In this document: positions 42,799 to 52,914 of the stretch, piece by piece
How the letters are laid out: every line of letters starts with the position of its first letter
Position numbering within the stretch: position 1 is the stretch's first letter
DNA from: an uncultured Oscillospiraceae bacterium
Lineage (GTDB): Bacteria; Bacillota; Clostridia; Oscillospirales; Acutalibacteraceae
DNA: 64,000 nucleotides
Assembly: GCA_900547445.1 (NCBI GenBank)
Contig: URGJ01000003.1
Coordinates: forward strand, 42,816 to 106,815
Direction of reading: 5' to 3'
Made by a program: the position numbers and the translations under genes
The notes under the pieces: model-generated
Told to the model about the DNA's origin: nothing
Databases searched by the model: none
Seen by the model: the letters and a program-made list of their open reading frames with translations, nothing else

Positions 42799-43356
42799 TC
42801 ACCACTCCCCAAATTTCTCACTCATCGCCGTATAAACCTCGGATAACATTTGGCTTATATCCTCCATTGTAAACAGATATATCCGCTGCGCGTAAAGCGA
42901 GGCAAAGCCGAAGGCGTAAACCGACATATGATTGTAAAGCTTTTTTTCCGTTTCGTTTCTCAAACCGTACTTGTTTTCAAGTACCTTCATCACCTCGGGC
43001 GAATTATCATCATAGGCAGGTAAAAAATTATCGATAAAGTTTTTATTTATGTTCATTATTTTAAAAAGCTCCGGCTCGTCCTTTGCAAACTCGATATACT
43101 TCATACCAACCCCCTTAAAGGCGGGAGCCTGCCGAAGTCCCTCCTTTATGTATTCGCCGTATAAAGCGTTGGCTTTTTTTACCACCTCGTCCCGTATTTC
43201 CTCAATTGAATTAAATGCGGTGAATATCGGGGCGGTCGATGTGCCTAACTCTTTTGCAAGTCTTCGCGCTTTTAGTGAGCTTAACCCCTCCTTTCGCACC
43301 GTTTCAAAGGCGGTTTCAATAATTTGCTCCCTTGTGCATTTTGATTTCGGCGGCAT
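42799..43356 (-). CDS. TetR-family regulator
   Basis: 185 residues. HTH at the N-terminus (REQIIETAFETVRKEGLSSLKARRLAKELG) typical of TetR repressors; the C-terminal ligand domain resembles the WHG class (helices about 75-180). It heads the operon with the ABC exporter and probably represses it. The inverted repeat 43397-43410 just upstream is a good candidate operator. Confidence 0.88.
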   Translation of the reverse strand: MPPKSKCTREQIIETAFETVRKEGLSSLKARRLAKELGTSTAPIFTAFNSIEEIRDEVVKKANALYGEYIKEGLRQAPAFKGVGMKYIEFAKDEPELFKIMNINKNFIDNFLPAYDDNSPEVMKVLENKYGLRNETEKKLYNHMSVYAFGFASLYAQRIYLFTMEDISQMLSEVYTAMSEKFGEW

Positions 43357-43396
43357 AATCTATTTCACTCTTTTTTCGTTTTATAACTTATGTTTT

Positions 43397-43410
43397 ATAA
43401 CATCTGTTAT
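43397..43410. promoter_or_regulatory. candidate TetR operator
   Basis: ATAACATCTGTTAT is a perfect palindrome (ATAACA-TC-TGTTAT) 40 bases before the regulator start, next to AT-rich promoter-like sequence (TATAAT-like). A second GATAACAC/GTGTTATC inverted pair spans 43421-43451. Confidence 0.5.
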
Positions 43411-43449
43411 TATAATATAAGATAACACCGATGACAGTCCCCTGTGTTA

Positions 43450-44913
43450 TCAGGTATGTTTTTTTATGGGAAGTCTGCTTGTTAATCTGTTTGCGATTTC
43501 AAAGAAAAACCCGTCCTTCAGCAGTATTAAACAGATTAAGTAGACAACCACACCGGTAAATACGATTATAAAGGTATTAATAATGCTCGGCGCGAGAATT
43601 CTGCCAAACATAAAGCAGGGCACAAACATTATAATGCCCGAAATCAAATATTTGATTGAACTTTTTAAAATCTCACGGAGTGAAATATTTTTTCTTATAA
43701 AACAGAACATTATTACTGCTACTGCGATTTCGGCAACAATGGTGGCGATTGCCGCACCGTAGCTTTTAAATAATCTAATAAGCACTAAATTGAGTAAAAA
43801 ATTAGTAATCGCACCGCAGGTAACCGATATGGTGAATTTTTTATCCTCACCTGCCGGAATAAGGTATTGTAAACCGAAGACATTATTTAATCCGATGGCT
43901 AAAACTAATACAGACAGGATTTTCATAATATTTGCGGATTTATAATATCCGTCTCCTAAAAACCAAGGCACCATATTATCGGATACGGCAATCAGACCTA
44001 TCATCATCGGAATGCCCAAAAGCAGAACAAACCGAACGCTTCGGTATATGTTTCGCCTAATAGCCTCCATATCTTTTCGTTCAAAGGCGTTGGTGTTTCG
44101 CGGTATCATTACCGTGCCGAGAGAGGTAACGACAGTCATTACCATCTTAACTATTTTTTCAGCCTGTTCATAAAAAGCGTTTTCAAAGTCCGAACCGGTG
44201 ATAACACCTATCATAGTTTTATCAAGATAAGCATAAACCGACACCGCGATCGTGGGCAAAAACAATATCACGGCGGGCTTTATATGCCTGATAGGCCTTA
44301 AGCTTTTAATTTCGATTTTACATAAAAAGTTTTTGGCATAAACAGATAATGAAGCATTCGCAGTCAATACTGTTAAGACGGTTATCAGAACATATTTCCA
44401 TAAATCATTACGGTCTTTTACGAAAACGAAAATAGCGATAACATTTAAAATTCTAACCAATGTGTTGGTAAATACAGTTTTGGAAAAATCTTCGTTTCCT
44501 GCAAATAAAAACGAAATATCAAACGCAACAGCCAAAATATTTATGGATAGAATTATCATCAAAAGGGTGTACTCTTCTTTAAATACACCTAAAACTATAA
44601 CGGTAAAATAGACAATTAATGCCGTTAAAACCGATACGGAACGAACGGTAATTATTTCCAAAAATATTTCACTTTGCTTTTTCTTATTATCCTGATATTT
44701 TGCAATTTCTCTTTGTGCATAATATCCGAAGCCTAGGGAAGCAAAAATTACAAAATACGAAGCGATTGAGTTAGAAAAGCTGAATTTTCCGACGCCGTCT
44801 GCCCCTAAAACCCGCGACACATAAGGGGTGGTAATTATCGGAATAATAATTAACAGTATTTGGTATATTAGATTATAAATATAATTTTTAGTTACACTCT
44901 TTGAATTACTCAT
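43450..44913 (-). CDS. polysaccharide flippase (Wzx-like)
   Basis: A MATE/MVF-fold lipid-linked oligosaccharide flippase of about 487 residues with 12-14 helices. N-terminal NYIYNLIYQILLIIIPIITTPYVSRVLGADGVGKFSF is the family hallmark. ATG at 44913 lies five bases after the previous gene's stop; a TTG at 44928 is less likely. Last gene of the leftward polysaccharide cluster: it would carry the lipid-linked repeat unit across the membrane. Confidence 0.9.
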   Translation of the reverse strand: MSNSKSVTKNYIYNLIYQILLIIIPIITTPYVSRVLGADGVGKFSFSNSIASYFVIFASLGFGYYAQREIAKYQDNKKKQSEIFLEIITVRSVSVLTALIVYFTVIVLGVFKEEYTLLMIILSINILAVAFDISFLFAGNEDFSKTVFTNTLVRILNVIAIFVFVKDRNDLWKYVLITVLTVLTANASLSVYAKNFLCKIEIKSLRPIRHIKPAVILFLPTIAVSVYAYLDKTMIGVITGSDFENAFYEQAEKIVKMVMTVVTSLGTVMIPRNTNAFERKDMEAIRRNIYRSVRFVLLLGIPMMIGLIAVSDNMVPWFLGDGYYKSANIMKILSVLVLAIGLNNVFGLQYLIPAGEDKKFTISVTCGAITNFLLNLVLIRLFKSYGAAIATIVAEIAVAVIMFCFIRKNISLREILKSSIKYLISGIIMFVPCFMFGRILAPSIINTFIIVFTGVVVYLICLILLKDGFFFEIANRLTSRLPIKKHT

Positions 44914-44917
44914 GCTA

Positions 44918-45889
44918 TTAATTTTCAAAATCGAATTTTTCGGGATGGTTAAAGAAGTACTCTTTCATTGCTTTGTTCTGTCTTCCGAAGGATAAATGAC
45001 CTACAACGGAATTTTCGGCAACTATTATTGCTCTAGACAATTCCATTGTAATGTTGCATAATTGCAGCTCATCGTCACCCAAACCGTTGCCTTTTTTACT
45101 AACATTGAACATACCCATTTCTTCAAAAATTTCGCGCTTAAAGAGTACTGCTCCGATACTGAATCTAATTGGGCATACGCTATAAGAAAATTCCTCGGAT
45201 TGGAATATACGGTTAATTTCGTCAATATGAGGAATAATACCTCCCTTTCCCCACATAAACTCAGCCACATCAGGGTTGTTTTCTATCATTCGTTCGCTGC
45301 CGTGCGCGTGATATAATTTTTCAAAGCGTTTTTCATATTCTTCGCGCAGGTTTAACTTTTTTAAAATTCTTAAAGTAGAATATCCGTTTATTAAAATTAA
45401 AGGAGCGACAAAACCGACAGCGTAATCGCTTTCTTCGGCAACCCTTTGCATTGTTTCAAAGGTGGTCTCGAAATAATTTTCGGTTATAAAAATATCCTCG
45501 TCTAATTTATAAATATATTCGGCGTCCGAACGTAAATGTATCGCTAAATTCTGCGCCACGCAGACATTGTTTCTTTCGGTGCTTAAATATGACCAGTTGT
45601 TTTCTTGACAGATTTTATCTAAGACTTCGCAGTATTTGCCGGAAGAAATAATGCAAAAATCAATATCTGCCGGAGAGAATTTTTTTATCCTTTCAAAAAA
45701 GATGTCATAGGCGAATTCTTTATATCCCGCTAAAACAATACAAAGCTTTTTATTGCTTTTAGAACGGTTTACAAATTTGTATTTTGTTTTAGTCTTGGAT
45801 TTAAATATATGCTGTTGTTTCTTAGCCTTTAAAAAGTTATATAAATCTTTTGTAAGGAAATTAGTTTTTAGTATTTCTCTTAAACTCAT
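44918..45889 (-). CDS. glycosyltransferase, GT-A-like
   Basis: 323 residues. A basic N-terminus, then NKKLCIVLAGYKEFAYD, a LDEDIFITENYF metal/DxD motif near residue 137, and GLGDDELQLCN near the C-terminus, as in GT2-like enzymes that use nucleotide sugars. Start at ATG 45889 (GGTGA five bases upstream); the previous gene stops at 45895. Donor and acceptor unknown. Confidence 0.75.
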   Translation of the reverse strand: MSLREILKTNFLTKDLYNFLKAKKQQHIFKSKTKTKYKFVNRSKSNKKLCIVLAGYKEFAYDIFFERIKKFSPADIDFCIISSGKYCEVLDKICQENNWSYLSTERNNVCVAQNLAIHLRSDAEYIYKLDEDIFITENYFETTFETMQRVAEESDYAVGFVAPLILINGYSTLRILKKLNLREEYEKRFEKLYHAHGSERMIENNPDVAEFMWGKGGIIPHIDEINRIFQSEEFSYSVCPIRFSIGAVLFKREIFEEMGMFNVSKKGNGLGDDELQLCNITMELSRAIIVAENSVVGHLSFGRQNKAMKEYFFNHPEKFDFEN

Positions 45890-45894
45890 AGTAA

Positions 45895-46908
45895 TCACCA
45901 TTTATTTCCGTTGCGCAATCTGCTTAGAAACTGTATAAAAGTATAATGCTTAAAATTATACTTTCTTAAAAGGGCAAGCTTTTTGCTGCTCGCAGAGGTT
46001 GCCTCGTATATTTCGGGCGAAATTTTTTTCAACTCAGCATCAAACTCTGCAAAGCGTTTTCTGTTTTCCATATCCCTATACGGAAAGCTTGAAAAAATAG
46101 TGCTCTGGGTAAGCGTAGTGTATGTGACCAGTCCTTTAAGATAAGACTTCTTATCCTCTTCCATTTCGGGAGAGGCGGAATACTGACTGTAAAACTCATT
46201 AAGGTGACGGGTTACACGAATATGGTCGTCAATATGCCTTTGGAAGCCTGCAACACTTACGCTTTGAGTCGAAAGGTTGAGTCTGTACACATAAATATAA
46301 AGGTCAAAATAGGTTATGCTTTTTACATACGGAACCGGGAAAGAAATATATTCCATATCCACGTAAAAGCATTTTTCGTCCAATCTGATTTTGTTGTTTT
46401 GAAGTATATCAGTCCTTATGACAAGGGCGTGCATAGGAATATACGGCATATCCGTAATGTCGGAAAACTTGTAGCTCTTTCCGTTCTCATAACGAGCGTA
46501 TTCGACTTTATCTTGCTTTTTAACATCGTCGTAATACTCATAGTAATTTGTGAACACATATTCACTGTTGCATTTTTCAAGCAGTGAGACCAGCTTTACA
46601 AAATCCTCGGTGTTAACCCAATCATCGCCGTCAACAACCTTGTAATACTTACCCGAAGCGTTCTCTATGCCGCAGTTCACCGCGGAACCGTGGCCGCCGT
46701 TTTCCTTGGATATTATCTTGAATGTATCAGGATATTTTTCTTCATATTCCCTGCCGATATCCGCAGTACTGTCCTTAGAGCCGTCATCAACGACTATAAC
46801 CTCAATCTTTTTCATAACCTCTTCATCGCAGATAAAGGAATCCAAGGTCGTTCTGAGAAATTTTTCTACATTATAAGAGGGGATGGCAACCGTTAGTACT
46901 TTTGACAT
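45895..46908 (-). CDS. glycosyltransferase family 2
   Basis: 337 residues. MSKVLTVAIPSYNVEKFL, then VIVVDDGSKDST, ENGGHGSAVNCGI and VVDGDDW (metal-binding DxD) are the GT2 core. GGAG is positioned before ATG 46908; the open frame to 46968 overlaps the previous gene. Cytoplasmic. Confidence 0.9.
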   Translation of the reverse strand: MSKVLTVAIPSYNVEKFLRTTLDSFICDEEVMKKIEVIVVDDGSKDSTADIGREYEEKYPDTFKIISKENGGHGSAVNCGIENASGKYYKVVDGDDWVNTEDFVKLVSLLEKCNSEYVFTNYYEYYDDVKKQDKVEYARYENGKSYKFSDITDMPYIPMHALVIRTDILQNNKIRLDEKCFYVDMEYISFPVPYVKSITYFDLYIYVYRLNLSTQSVSVAGFQRHIDDHIRVTRHLNEFYSQYSASPEMEEDKKSYLKGLVTYTTLTQSTIFSSFPYRDMENRKRFAEFDAELKKISPEIYEATSASSKKLALLRKYNFKHYTFIQFLSRLRNGNKW

Positions 46909-46955
46909 ATTATTCTCCGTTCTCATAACTTGGTTATGACTTATATTGATATTAT

Positions 46956-48068
46956 TTACCGAAAACATCCGCCCGTGAAGAATTGATAAATTTTTTCTGA
47001 TTCTGACTTTATATCGTAGCCGGCTTTTTTAACCGACAAAGTGGGGCTGTCTATCCTTTTGTCTGACATTTCCAAAATTGCATCAGCCCATTCCTCTGCC
47101 GATTTATCAAGACCGACAAATTTTACAAAACCTGTGACATCGGCAATTTTCGGCACTCCCTGCGATACAACGCACGGTACACCGCATGCTTGGGCTTCAA
47201 CAGTCACCAAAGACAAGCCTTCCGAAAGGGATGTAAGCAAAAAGACATCGCTTGCTTTATAATAAGCCGAAGCATCCTCTTTAAAGCCGACAAAAATTAT
47301 ATTATCAATAATTCCAAGTGCTCTTGCCTTTTCATACAGCGACTCTTTTAACTCACCGTCTCCCACAAATAAAAGCTTTGAATCACTCTTTTTTTGGAGT
47401 AACCTTTCAAAAACCTCAAGCAAAAAGCCTTGATTTTTTTCATAACACATTCTGGCTACATGGCATACAACAAGATTCTTTTCCACGCCTAATTCCTTAC
47501 GGGTTTTATTCCTTGTTTCGCAATCGTCGAAAAATACCGATGTGTCTACAGCATTGTTTATGACCTTAATTCTGTCATAAAGCTTTTTGGGAAACATAAA
47601 TTTTCCCGCTTTTTTTGAACAGGCCCAAAAATCGGTTGCATATTTGTGGATTTTCGGCTTATTTATATTATGAAACAAAATCACGGGATATTTCATTATT
47701 ACGGAGGACCAAGACAAGGCTGTAACATGGCTGTGGGCTATTCTTACGGGAACTCCGTATTTCTTGCCAAATTTCAAAACATCTATGTTGGTAAGACCCG
47801 AAAAATTTGCCCAAACCGCGTCATATTTATTGTTGAGAAAAATGCTGTTTAGCTTTTCAAAATACTCTTTTCTTCTCTTGATTCGGTTAGGCAAATAAAA
47901 AGCTCTTCCACCCTTTTCACGGATTTTTGTTTCAAGCGAAAAGCTTGTGCCGAATATGATATAATCGCAAATAACCTCTTTATCAGGAAAGTCATTTGCA
48001 TACGAAGTGATTATTTTTTCAACTCCGCCGACCGGCTCTTTAAGTCCGTAGATAAGAATTTTTTTCAT
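46956..48068 (-). CDS. glycosyltransferase family 4
   Basis: 370 residues, GT-B fold. N-terminal YGLKEPVGGVEKIITSYA; C-terminal LVVCHVARMCYEKNQGF, KLLFVGDGEL and the donor-binding E-x7-E segment SEGLSLVTVEAQACGVP. It overlaps the polymerase gene by 4 bases. It likely adds one sugar of the repeat unit. Confidence 0.92.
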   Translation of the reverse strand: MKKILIYGLKEPVGGVEKIITSYANDFPDKEVICDYIIFGTSFSLETKIREKGGRAFYLPNRIKRRKEYFEKLNSIFLNNKYDAVWANFSGLTNIDVLKFGKKYGVPVRIAHSHVTALSWSSVIMKYPVILFHNINKPKIHKYATDFWACSKKAGKFMFPKKLYDRIKVINNAVDTSVFFDDCETRNKTRKELGVEKNLVVCHVARMCYEKNQGFLLEVFERLLQKKSDSKLLFVGDGELKESLYEKARALGIIDNIIFVGFKEDASAYYKASDVFLLTSLSEGLSLVTVEAQACGVPCVVSQGVPKIADVTGFVKFVGLDKSAEEWADAILEMSDKRIDSPTLSVKKAGYDIKSESEKIYQFFTGGCFR

Positions 48069-49561
48069 TTGCTTTTTACCCTTATAAGAGATGAAAATAT
48101 TTTATACAAGATTCCGTTATCCTCTGTTTTGGCATAACCGTATAAATAACCCAAAAGATAGAAAAACAACAGCGAGCTTATTGAAAATACAAAGAAAACA
48201 TCAGAGACGAAAAATGCACCTGCGGCAACGGTTAAAAAGCACAAAAATGAAATATACACTTCAAGATTAAAGCCGTTTTTTAACGCCGCTTTCAAGAAGA
48301 GTACTGCAATATAAATAATTGCCGAAAACATTACGATAGCCCCGAGTATACCGGAGTTAACCAAAACCTCCAAATAAGCACAATGGGTAACCCAACCGTA
48401 TTGTCCCATAACCGTATCAGGCGTTCTCTCCTGTGCGATGGAAACAGCATTACGCGGCGAAGTGCCTATTATCGGCGTTGTTTTAAAGACCTCAATGCCT
48501 GCCTTCCATCTTTCAAATCGGCCGTTTGAATAATCCTCTTTTGCATCCTTTCTGATGATTTCTTCAACCTCGGCTTGGATGTTAGGATCTATTTTATCTA
48601 TGTCTGAATCAATATTGTTTTCATGCATATTGACTATTTCCAGACCGCACGCCTTATAAAAGGATTCATACAAAGAATCAACATTTTTTCTTCCGGAAAC
48701 ACCTACTGTGTTTAAAATTGCCACCTTAACATAGGGCATGGATTTTCTTAATCCGTAGTATCCGCCGTATAACACAGCCACAGCGGTAATTGCAACCAAA
48801 ATGCTGCTAAATGCTCTTTTTTTGCTTGTTTTTATATTACATAGGAATACATAGACAGCCGATGCTATCGGAATAAACACCATTATCAGCAAACCCGAAC
48901 GCGATAAGGAAAGCATAACAAAAAGTATCTGAAACAATATATTAATTCCGTATAATATGTAAGCCCATACTTTTTTATACACATACATAAAATAAACGGA
49001 GGAAAACAGCGAAACCAAGGATATATAGCTTGCAACATTCGGATCACCGAAAACGCCCCACAGTCTTCCCCAAGTAATAACAAATCCCTGAACACCTGAC
49101 CTGACAGGGGAAGAAGCATAATAACTTATATCGAAGAAAAACATTAAAACCGAAACAAATACAAAAACAAACATTGTAATTGTTAAAACATTTAAAAGCT
49201 TTTTAAGGGTACGCTCTTTATTTTCTTTGAATCCCATTGGAAAAAAAATGAAATATTCTAAAACCATTGCGGCTATGCATTTAATATTAGAGCCTATTCC
49301 GTATCTGTAATTAATAATGCTTGAAATAACGCATATAACAATAAACACAGCAAAAAAATCGATAGGCTTACACTTTAAACAGTTTTTATCCGTAAACAAG
49401 TCCCATAAAATCAATAAGAAGCCAACCAAGAAAACAAAGACCGAAACAAGAATATTATTTATTAAAAACTGCAGAGGAATTACTTCTCTGACAATCATAT
49501 AAACAACGAGAAAGCACATATAAAAATCTCTGCAAGCTTCATTTATCTTCTTACTTAACAT
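48065..49561 (-). CDS. O-antigen ligase/polymerase-like membrane protein
   Basis: 498 residues with about eleven helices and one long extracytoplasmic loop (about residues 285-385), the layout of Wzy/WaaL proteins. The loop region contains RWKAGIEVFKTTPIIGTSPRNA and later GWVTHCAYLEVLVNSGILG, both typical of the O-antigen ligase family domain. Probable repeat-unit polymerase of this cluster. Confidence 0.85.
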   Translation of the reverse strand: MLSKKINEACRDFYMCFLVVYMIVREVIPLQFLINNILVSVFVFLVGFLLILWDLFTDKNCLKCKPIDFFAVFIVICVISSIINYRYGIGSNIKCIAAMVLEYFIFFPMGFKENKERTLKKLLNVLTITMFVFVFVSVLMFFFDISYYASSPVRSGVQGFVITWGRLWGVFGDPNVASYISLVSLFSSVYFMYVYKKVWAYILYGINILFQILFVMLSLSRSGLLIMVFIPIASAVYVFLCNIKTSKKRAFSSILVAITAVAVLYGGYYGLRKSMPYVKVAILNTVGVSGRKNVDSLYESFYKACGLEIVNMHENNIDSDIDKIDPNIQAEVEEIIRKDAKEDYSNGRFERWKAGIEVFKTTPIIGTSPRNAVSIAQERTPDTVMGQYGWVTHCAYLEVLVNSGILGAIVMFSAIIYIAVLFLKAALKNGFNLEVYISFLCFLTVAAGAFFVSDVFFVFSISSLLFFYLLGYLYGYAKTEDNGILYKIFSSLIRVKSK

Positions 49562-49571
49562 ATATTTTTAA

Positions 49572-50600
49572 TCATTCCTTAATTTTACTTGCTATCGCAA
49601 TAAGCAAATAACAAGTATTTATCATTTTCTTTCTAAAAATAAACGATACAATCCTGAACACTATATTTTCAGGTAAAAATTCATTAAGTGCCGATACTGT
49701 TGTTTCGTCCTCTAAAATGTCACTTATAAGCTGTTTCTGTTTTTCTGCAGAAAGGTTTGCTTCCTTGCTTGTGTTTCTTATAAAAACGGCAATTATATGT
49801 TTTATGTGGGAACATATAATTTTCTGTCTTGCTTCAAAGGTGTTATTGTCTGTTGTTTTTAAAAACTCGGCTTCTAATTTGAATTTGCGTTTTGCCAAAC
49901 CGTAAAATTCGGGACAATATGTGCTAGCAAGGGTTTGATGCGCAGGCTTTCTGTAATTATAAAGGCAATTCGGAATAACCGTGATTTTTTCGGCTTTAGA
50001 AAACAGAAATATATTAAACAAAAAATCTTCAATTAATTTTGTTTTTTCAAAAGAAGCGTTATAATCTGTTATAAGCTCTCTTTTATATACCTTGTTCCAC
50101 GCAAAGGGAAACAAATGGGCATCATTAAGCTTAAGAAAAATTTTACCGCTGTCATTAACCGTGTTGCCTTCAATGAAATCACAACTGTATTCCTTTGTAT
50201 GGGTTGTTTGGCCGTTTTTGTTTTCGTAAAATCTTTTTATACCAAAAACCAGAATTTGCGGATTGCTTTTCAAATTATCACCGACAATCTTCAAGGTGTC
50301 ACGGTGAATCGTGTCATCCGAATCCATAAATAATACATATTCGCCTGTAGCATATTTAAGGCCCGTATTCCTTGCCATACCCAAGCCCTGATTTTGGGGC
50401 TTATGTATAACCCTGATTCTGGAATCCTTTTTTTCGTACTCATCGCAAATCAGCGGTGAATTATCAGGTGATTTATCATCAACTAATATTAGTTCAAAAT
50501 CCGAAAATGTCTGACATAAAACGCTGTCAATGGCTTGGGATAAATATTTTTCCACACCGTAAACCGGCATTACAACAGAAAAAAGTATATCTCTTTCCAT
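49572..50600 (-). CDS. glycosyltransferase family 2
   Basis: 342 residues. FSVVMPVYGVEKYLSQAIDS, LILVDDKSPDNSP, QNQGLGMARNTGL and FMDSDDTIH make a standard GT2 catalytic core, with a helical C-terminal part. It is spaced ten bases from its neighbours on both sides in the cluster. Confidence 0.92.
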   Translation of the reverse strand: MERDILFSVVMPVYGVEKYLSQAIDSVLCQTFSDFELILVDDKSPDNSPLICDEYEKKDSRIRVIHKPQNQGLGMARNTGLKYATGEYVLFMDSDDTIHRDTLKIVGDNLKSNPQILVFGIKRFYENKNGQTTHTKEYSCDFIEGNTVNDSGKIFLKLNDAHLFPFAWNKVYKRELITDYNASFEKTKLIEDFLFNIFLFSKAEKITVIPNCLYNYRKPAHQTLASTYCPEFYGLAKRKFKLEAEFLKTTDNNTFEARQKIICSHIKHIIAVFIRNTSKEANLSAEKQKQLISDILEDETTVSALNEFLPENIVFRIVSFIFRKKMINTCYLLIAIASKIKE

Positions 50601-50609
50601 TTTTTCTCC

Positions 50610-51668
50610 TTATCTGTTTGCCTTAAGACGTGCAAACAGCTTTGTATTACCTGATTTAACATGAGAAATTAATTTTCCCTCCAAATAGGTAATCAAAGTA
50701 TTATTCCATTTTATAGGCATCAGCATAAGCTTCATATATTTTGAGTTCGGCTTTGCGGTTTTTACCGCTTCCCTTGCCCGCTCTGAGGAAATCATTTTTT
50801 TAATTTCCGCCTTTTTCTCCTTTGCGGAGAGGGTGCAATTGCGGTTTGTTACGTTTTCAATACAGCCGATAAGCCGCTCGATATACCGTCTCGCTAAAAA
50901 TTCGCGCACCTCGGTCGAATCAACCTGCCAATGCTTATAAAGCTCAAGCATCCAGCTATGCTCCTCCTCGCGCTTATCGAACATATCAGGGCGGTACTTC
51001 GCGGTTTCGCTCTCCGCACGCTTGCGGATAAAGTGATAGTACTTTTTTGATGTCACCGCAACCCGTTCAACGTCTCTTACAACGCTTAAATTAAAGGGGA
51101 AATCGTCCCAGAAGGTCTGCGGAAAATATAGCTTATTACTGAGAATATAGCTCGACAAATAAAGCTTATTCCACGGGGTGTAGAGCAGGTTCTTATCAAA
51201 TAGTTTATGAGCGTTTTCCCTGAACTCGCGCTGACTGCCGAAGACTTTGTCTTCACAAAACTGCTCCTGAACAAATTTTTCGGTGTCTGAATAATAGGTG
51301 TCAATATAATAACCCGCCACCACAAGCTGAGAGGCGTTTTCTTCTGCAAGGTTATACATATCCTCAAGCATTGTAGGATCCGCCCAATCGTCCGAGTCCA
51401 TAAAATACATATACTTGCCCTTTGCCTTATCAATAGCGACATTTCTGGCACTCGGAGCGCCGCCGTTTTCCTTATGAATAACTATAATACGAGGGTCGCT
51501 TTCGGCGTATTTATCGCAGATTTCGCCGCTTCTGTCCTTAGTCCCGTCATCAACGCAGAAAAACTCCCAGTCGGTAAGTGTCTGATTCTTAATACTCTCT
51601 ATCGCTTTTCCGACATAATCCTCAACGCCGTAAACAGGCATTATAACGCTAACCTTAACTTCTCCCAT
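50610..51668 (-). CDS. glycosyltransferase family 2
   Basis: 352 residues. VSVIMPVYGVEDYVGKAIES, FFCVDDGTKDRS, NGGAPSARNVAI and YFMDSDDWADPT form the GT2 core. The start overlaps the end of glf by one base. It resembles the neighbour at 49572 and the two may have arisen by duplication. Confidence 0.92.
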   Translation of the reverse strand: MGEVKVSVIMPVYGVEDYVGKAIESIKNQTLTDWEFFCVDDGTKDRSGEICDKYAESDPRIIVIHKENGGAPSARNVAIDKAKGKYMYFMDSDDWADPTMLEDMYNLAEENASQLVVAGYYIDTYYSDTEKFVQEQFCEDKVFGSQREFRENAHKLFDKNLLYTPWNKLYLSSYILSNKLYFPQTFWDDFPFNLSVVRDVERVAVTSKKYYHFIRKRAESETAKYRPDMFDKREEEHSWMLELYKHWQVDSTEVREFLARRYIERLIGCIENVTNRNCTLSAKEKKAEIKKMISSERAREAVKTAKPNSKYMKLMLMPIKWNNTLITYLEGKLISHVKSGNTKLFARLKANR

Positions 51669-52771
51669 TATTCACCAAACTCCCTGTCGGTAAGCTCCAA
51701 AGCGGAGGCTATAACCTTATCCATATCATAATACTTGTACTCTGCCAAGCGGCCTCCGAAAAGCATATTTTTCTTTTCGTCCGCCAATTGCTTATATTTA
51801 TTAAAGAGCTCCGTATTCTTTTCGTCATTCACAGGATAATAGGGTTCCATACCCTCTTTCCAGTCCGCAGGATATTCGCGGGTTATAACGGTTTTGTCAC
51901 TCTTTGTGTTTTCAAAATGCTTGTGCTCGATAATTCGCGTATAGGGTATTTCGCGTTCGGTGTAATTTACGACCGCGACGCCCTGATGATTTTCTTCGTT
52001 TAAAAGCTCGGTCTCAAATTTCAGACTCCTATACTCAAGCTTGCCCAAGCTGTAATCAAAGAGTGAATCGAGCGTTCCCGTGTAAAGCACCTTATCAGCC
52101 ATAGAATTAAATTTTTCACGGTCGGAATTATAGTCGGTATTCAGCATAACGTCACAGCCGCAGAACAGCTTGTCCATGAGTACGTTATAGCCGCCTATCG
52201 GTATTCCCTGATACGGGTCGTTAAAATAGTTGTTGTCGTAAATATAACGCACGGGAAGACGCTTTATAATAAAGCTCGGCAAATCCTTACAGCTTCTTCC
52301 CCACTGCTTTTCGGTGTAGCCCTTAATAAGCTTACGGTAAATATCCTCGCCTACAAGGCTTATCGCCTGCTCCTCAAGATTTTTCGGTTCGCCCTTTACG
52401 GCGGAGCGCTGCTTTTCAATTATAGCCTTTGCTTCTTCGGGAGTTCTTATTCCCCACATTTTGCTGAAGGTATTCATATTAAAAGGGAGATTATACATCT
52501 CGCCCTTATAGCATGCAACCGGACAGTTAGTGTAACGGTTAAACTCTGCAAGTGAATTTACAAAATCCCAAACGCGTCGGTTTGAGGTATGGAAAATATG
52601 CGCTCCGTATTTATGAACGTGTATGCCGCATACATCTTCACAGTAAATATTGCCGCCTAAATGCGGTCTTTTTTCAATTACAAGGCACTTTTTACCATTT
52701 TTTCGTGCCTGATATGCAAATACAGCGGAAAAAAGCCCTCCGCCTACCATGAGATAATCGTATTTATTCAT
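51668..52771 (-). CDS. glf: UDP-galactopyranose mutase
   Basis: FAD enzyme that converts UDP-galactopyranose to UDP-galactofuranose. 367 residues. FAD motif YLMVGGGLFSAVFA, then VIEKRPHLGGNIY, HKYGAHIFHTSN, and late RLAEYKYYDMDKVI. It is the first gene of the cluster, so the polymer most likely contains galactofuranose, supplied to one or more of the GT2 enzymes. Confidence 0.96.
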   Translation of the reverse strand: MNKYDYLMVGGGLFSAVFAYQARKNGKKCLVIEKRPHLGGNIYCEDVCGIHVHKYGAHIFHTSNRRVWDFVNSLAEFNRYTNCPVACYKGEMYNLPFNMNTFSKMWGIRTPEEAKAIIEKQRSAVKGEPKNLEEQAISLVGEDIYRKLIKGYTEKQWGRSCKDLPSFIIKRLPVRYIYDNNYFNDPYQGIPIGGYNVLMDKLFCGCDVMLNTDYNSDREKFNSMADKVLYTGTLDSLFDYSLGKLEYRSLKFETELLNEENHQGVAVVNYTEREIPYTRIIEHKHFENTKSDKTVITREYPADWKEGMEPYYPVNDEKNTELFNKYKQLADEKKNMLFGGRLAEYKYYDMDKVIASALELTDREFGE

Positions 52772-52914
52772 AATGCGTTTTTTCCTTTTTCTTTTTATAA
52801 AATATCGTAAACATTATACCAAGTGCAGCTTTGAAAGTCAACCAAAATTGCATAAATTACTATTTTTGCAGAATATGTCAAAATATGCGGTAGCAGACGT
52901 TAGGAATACCTCTG

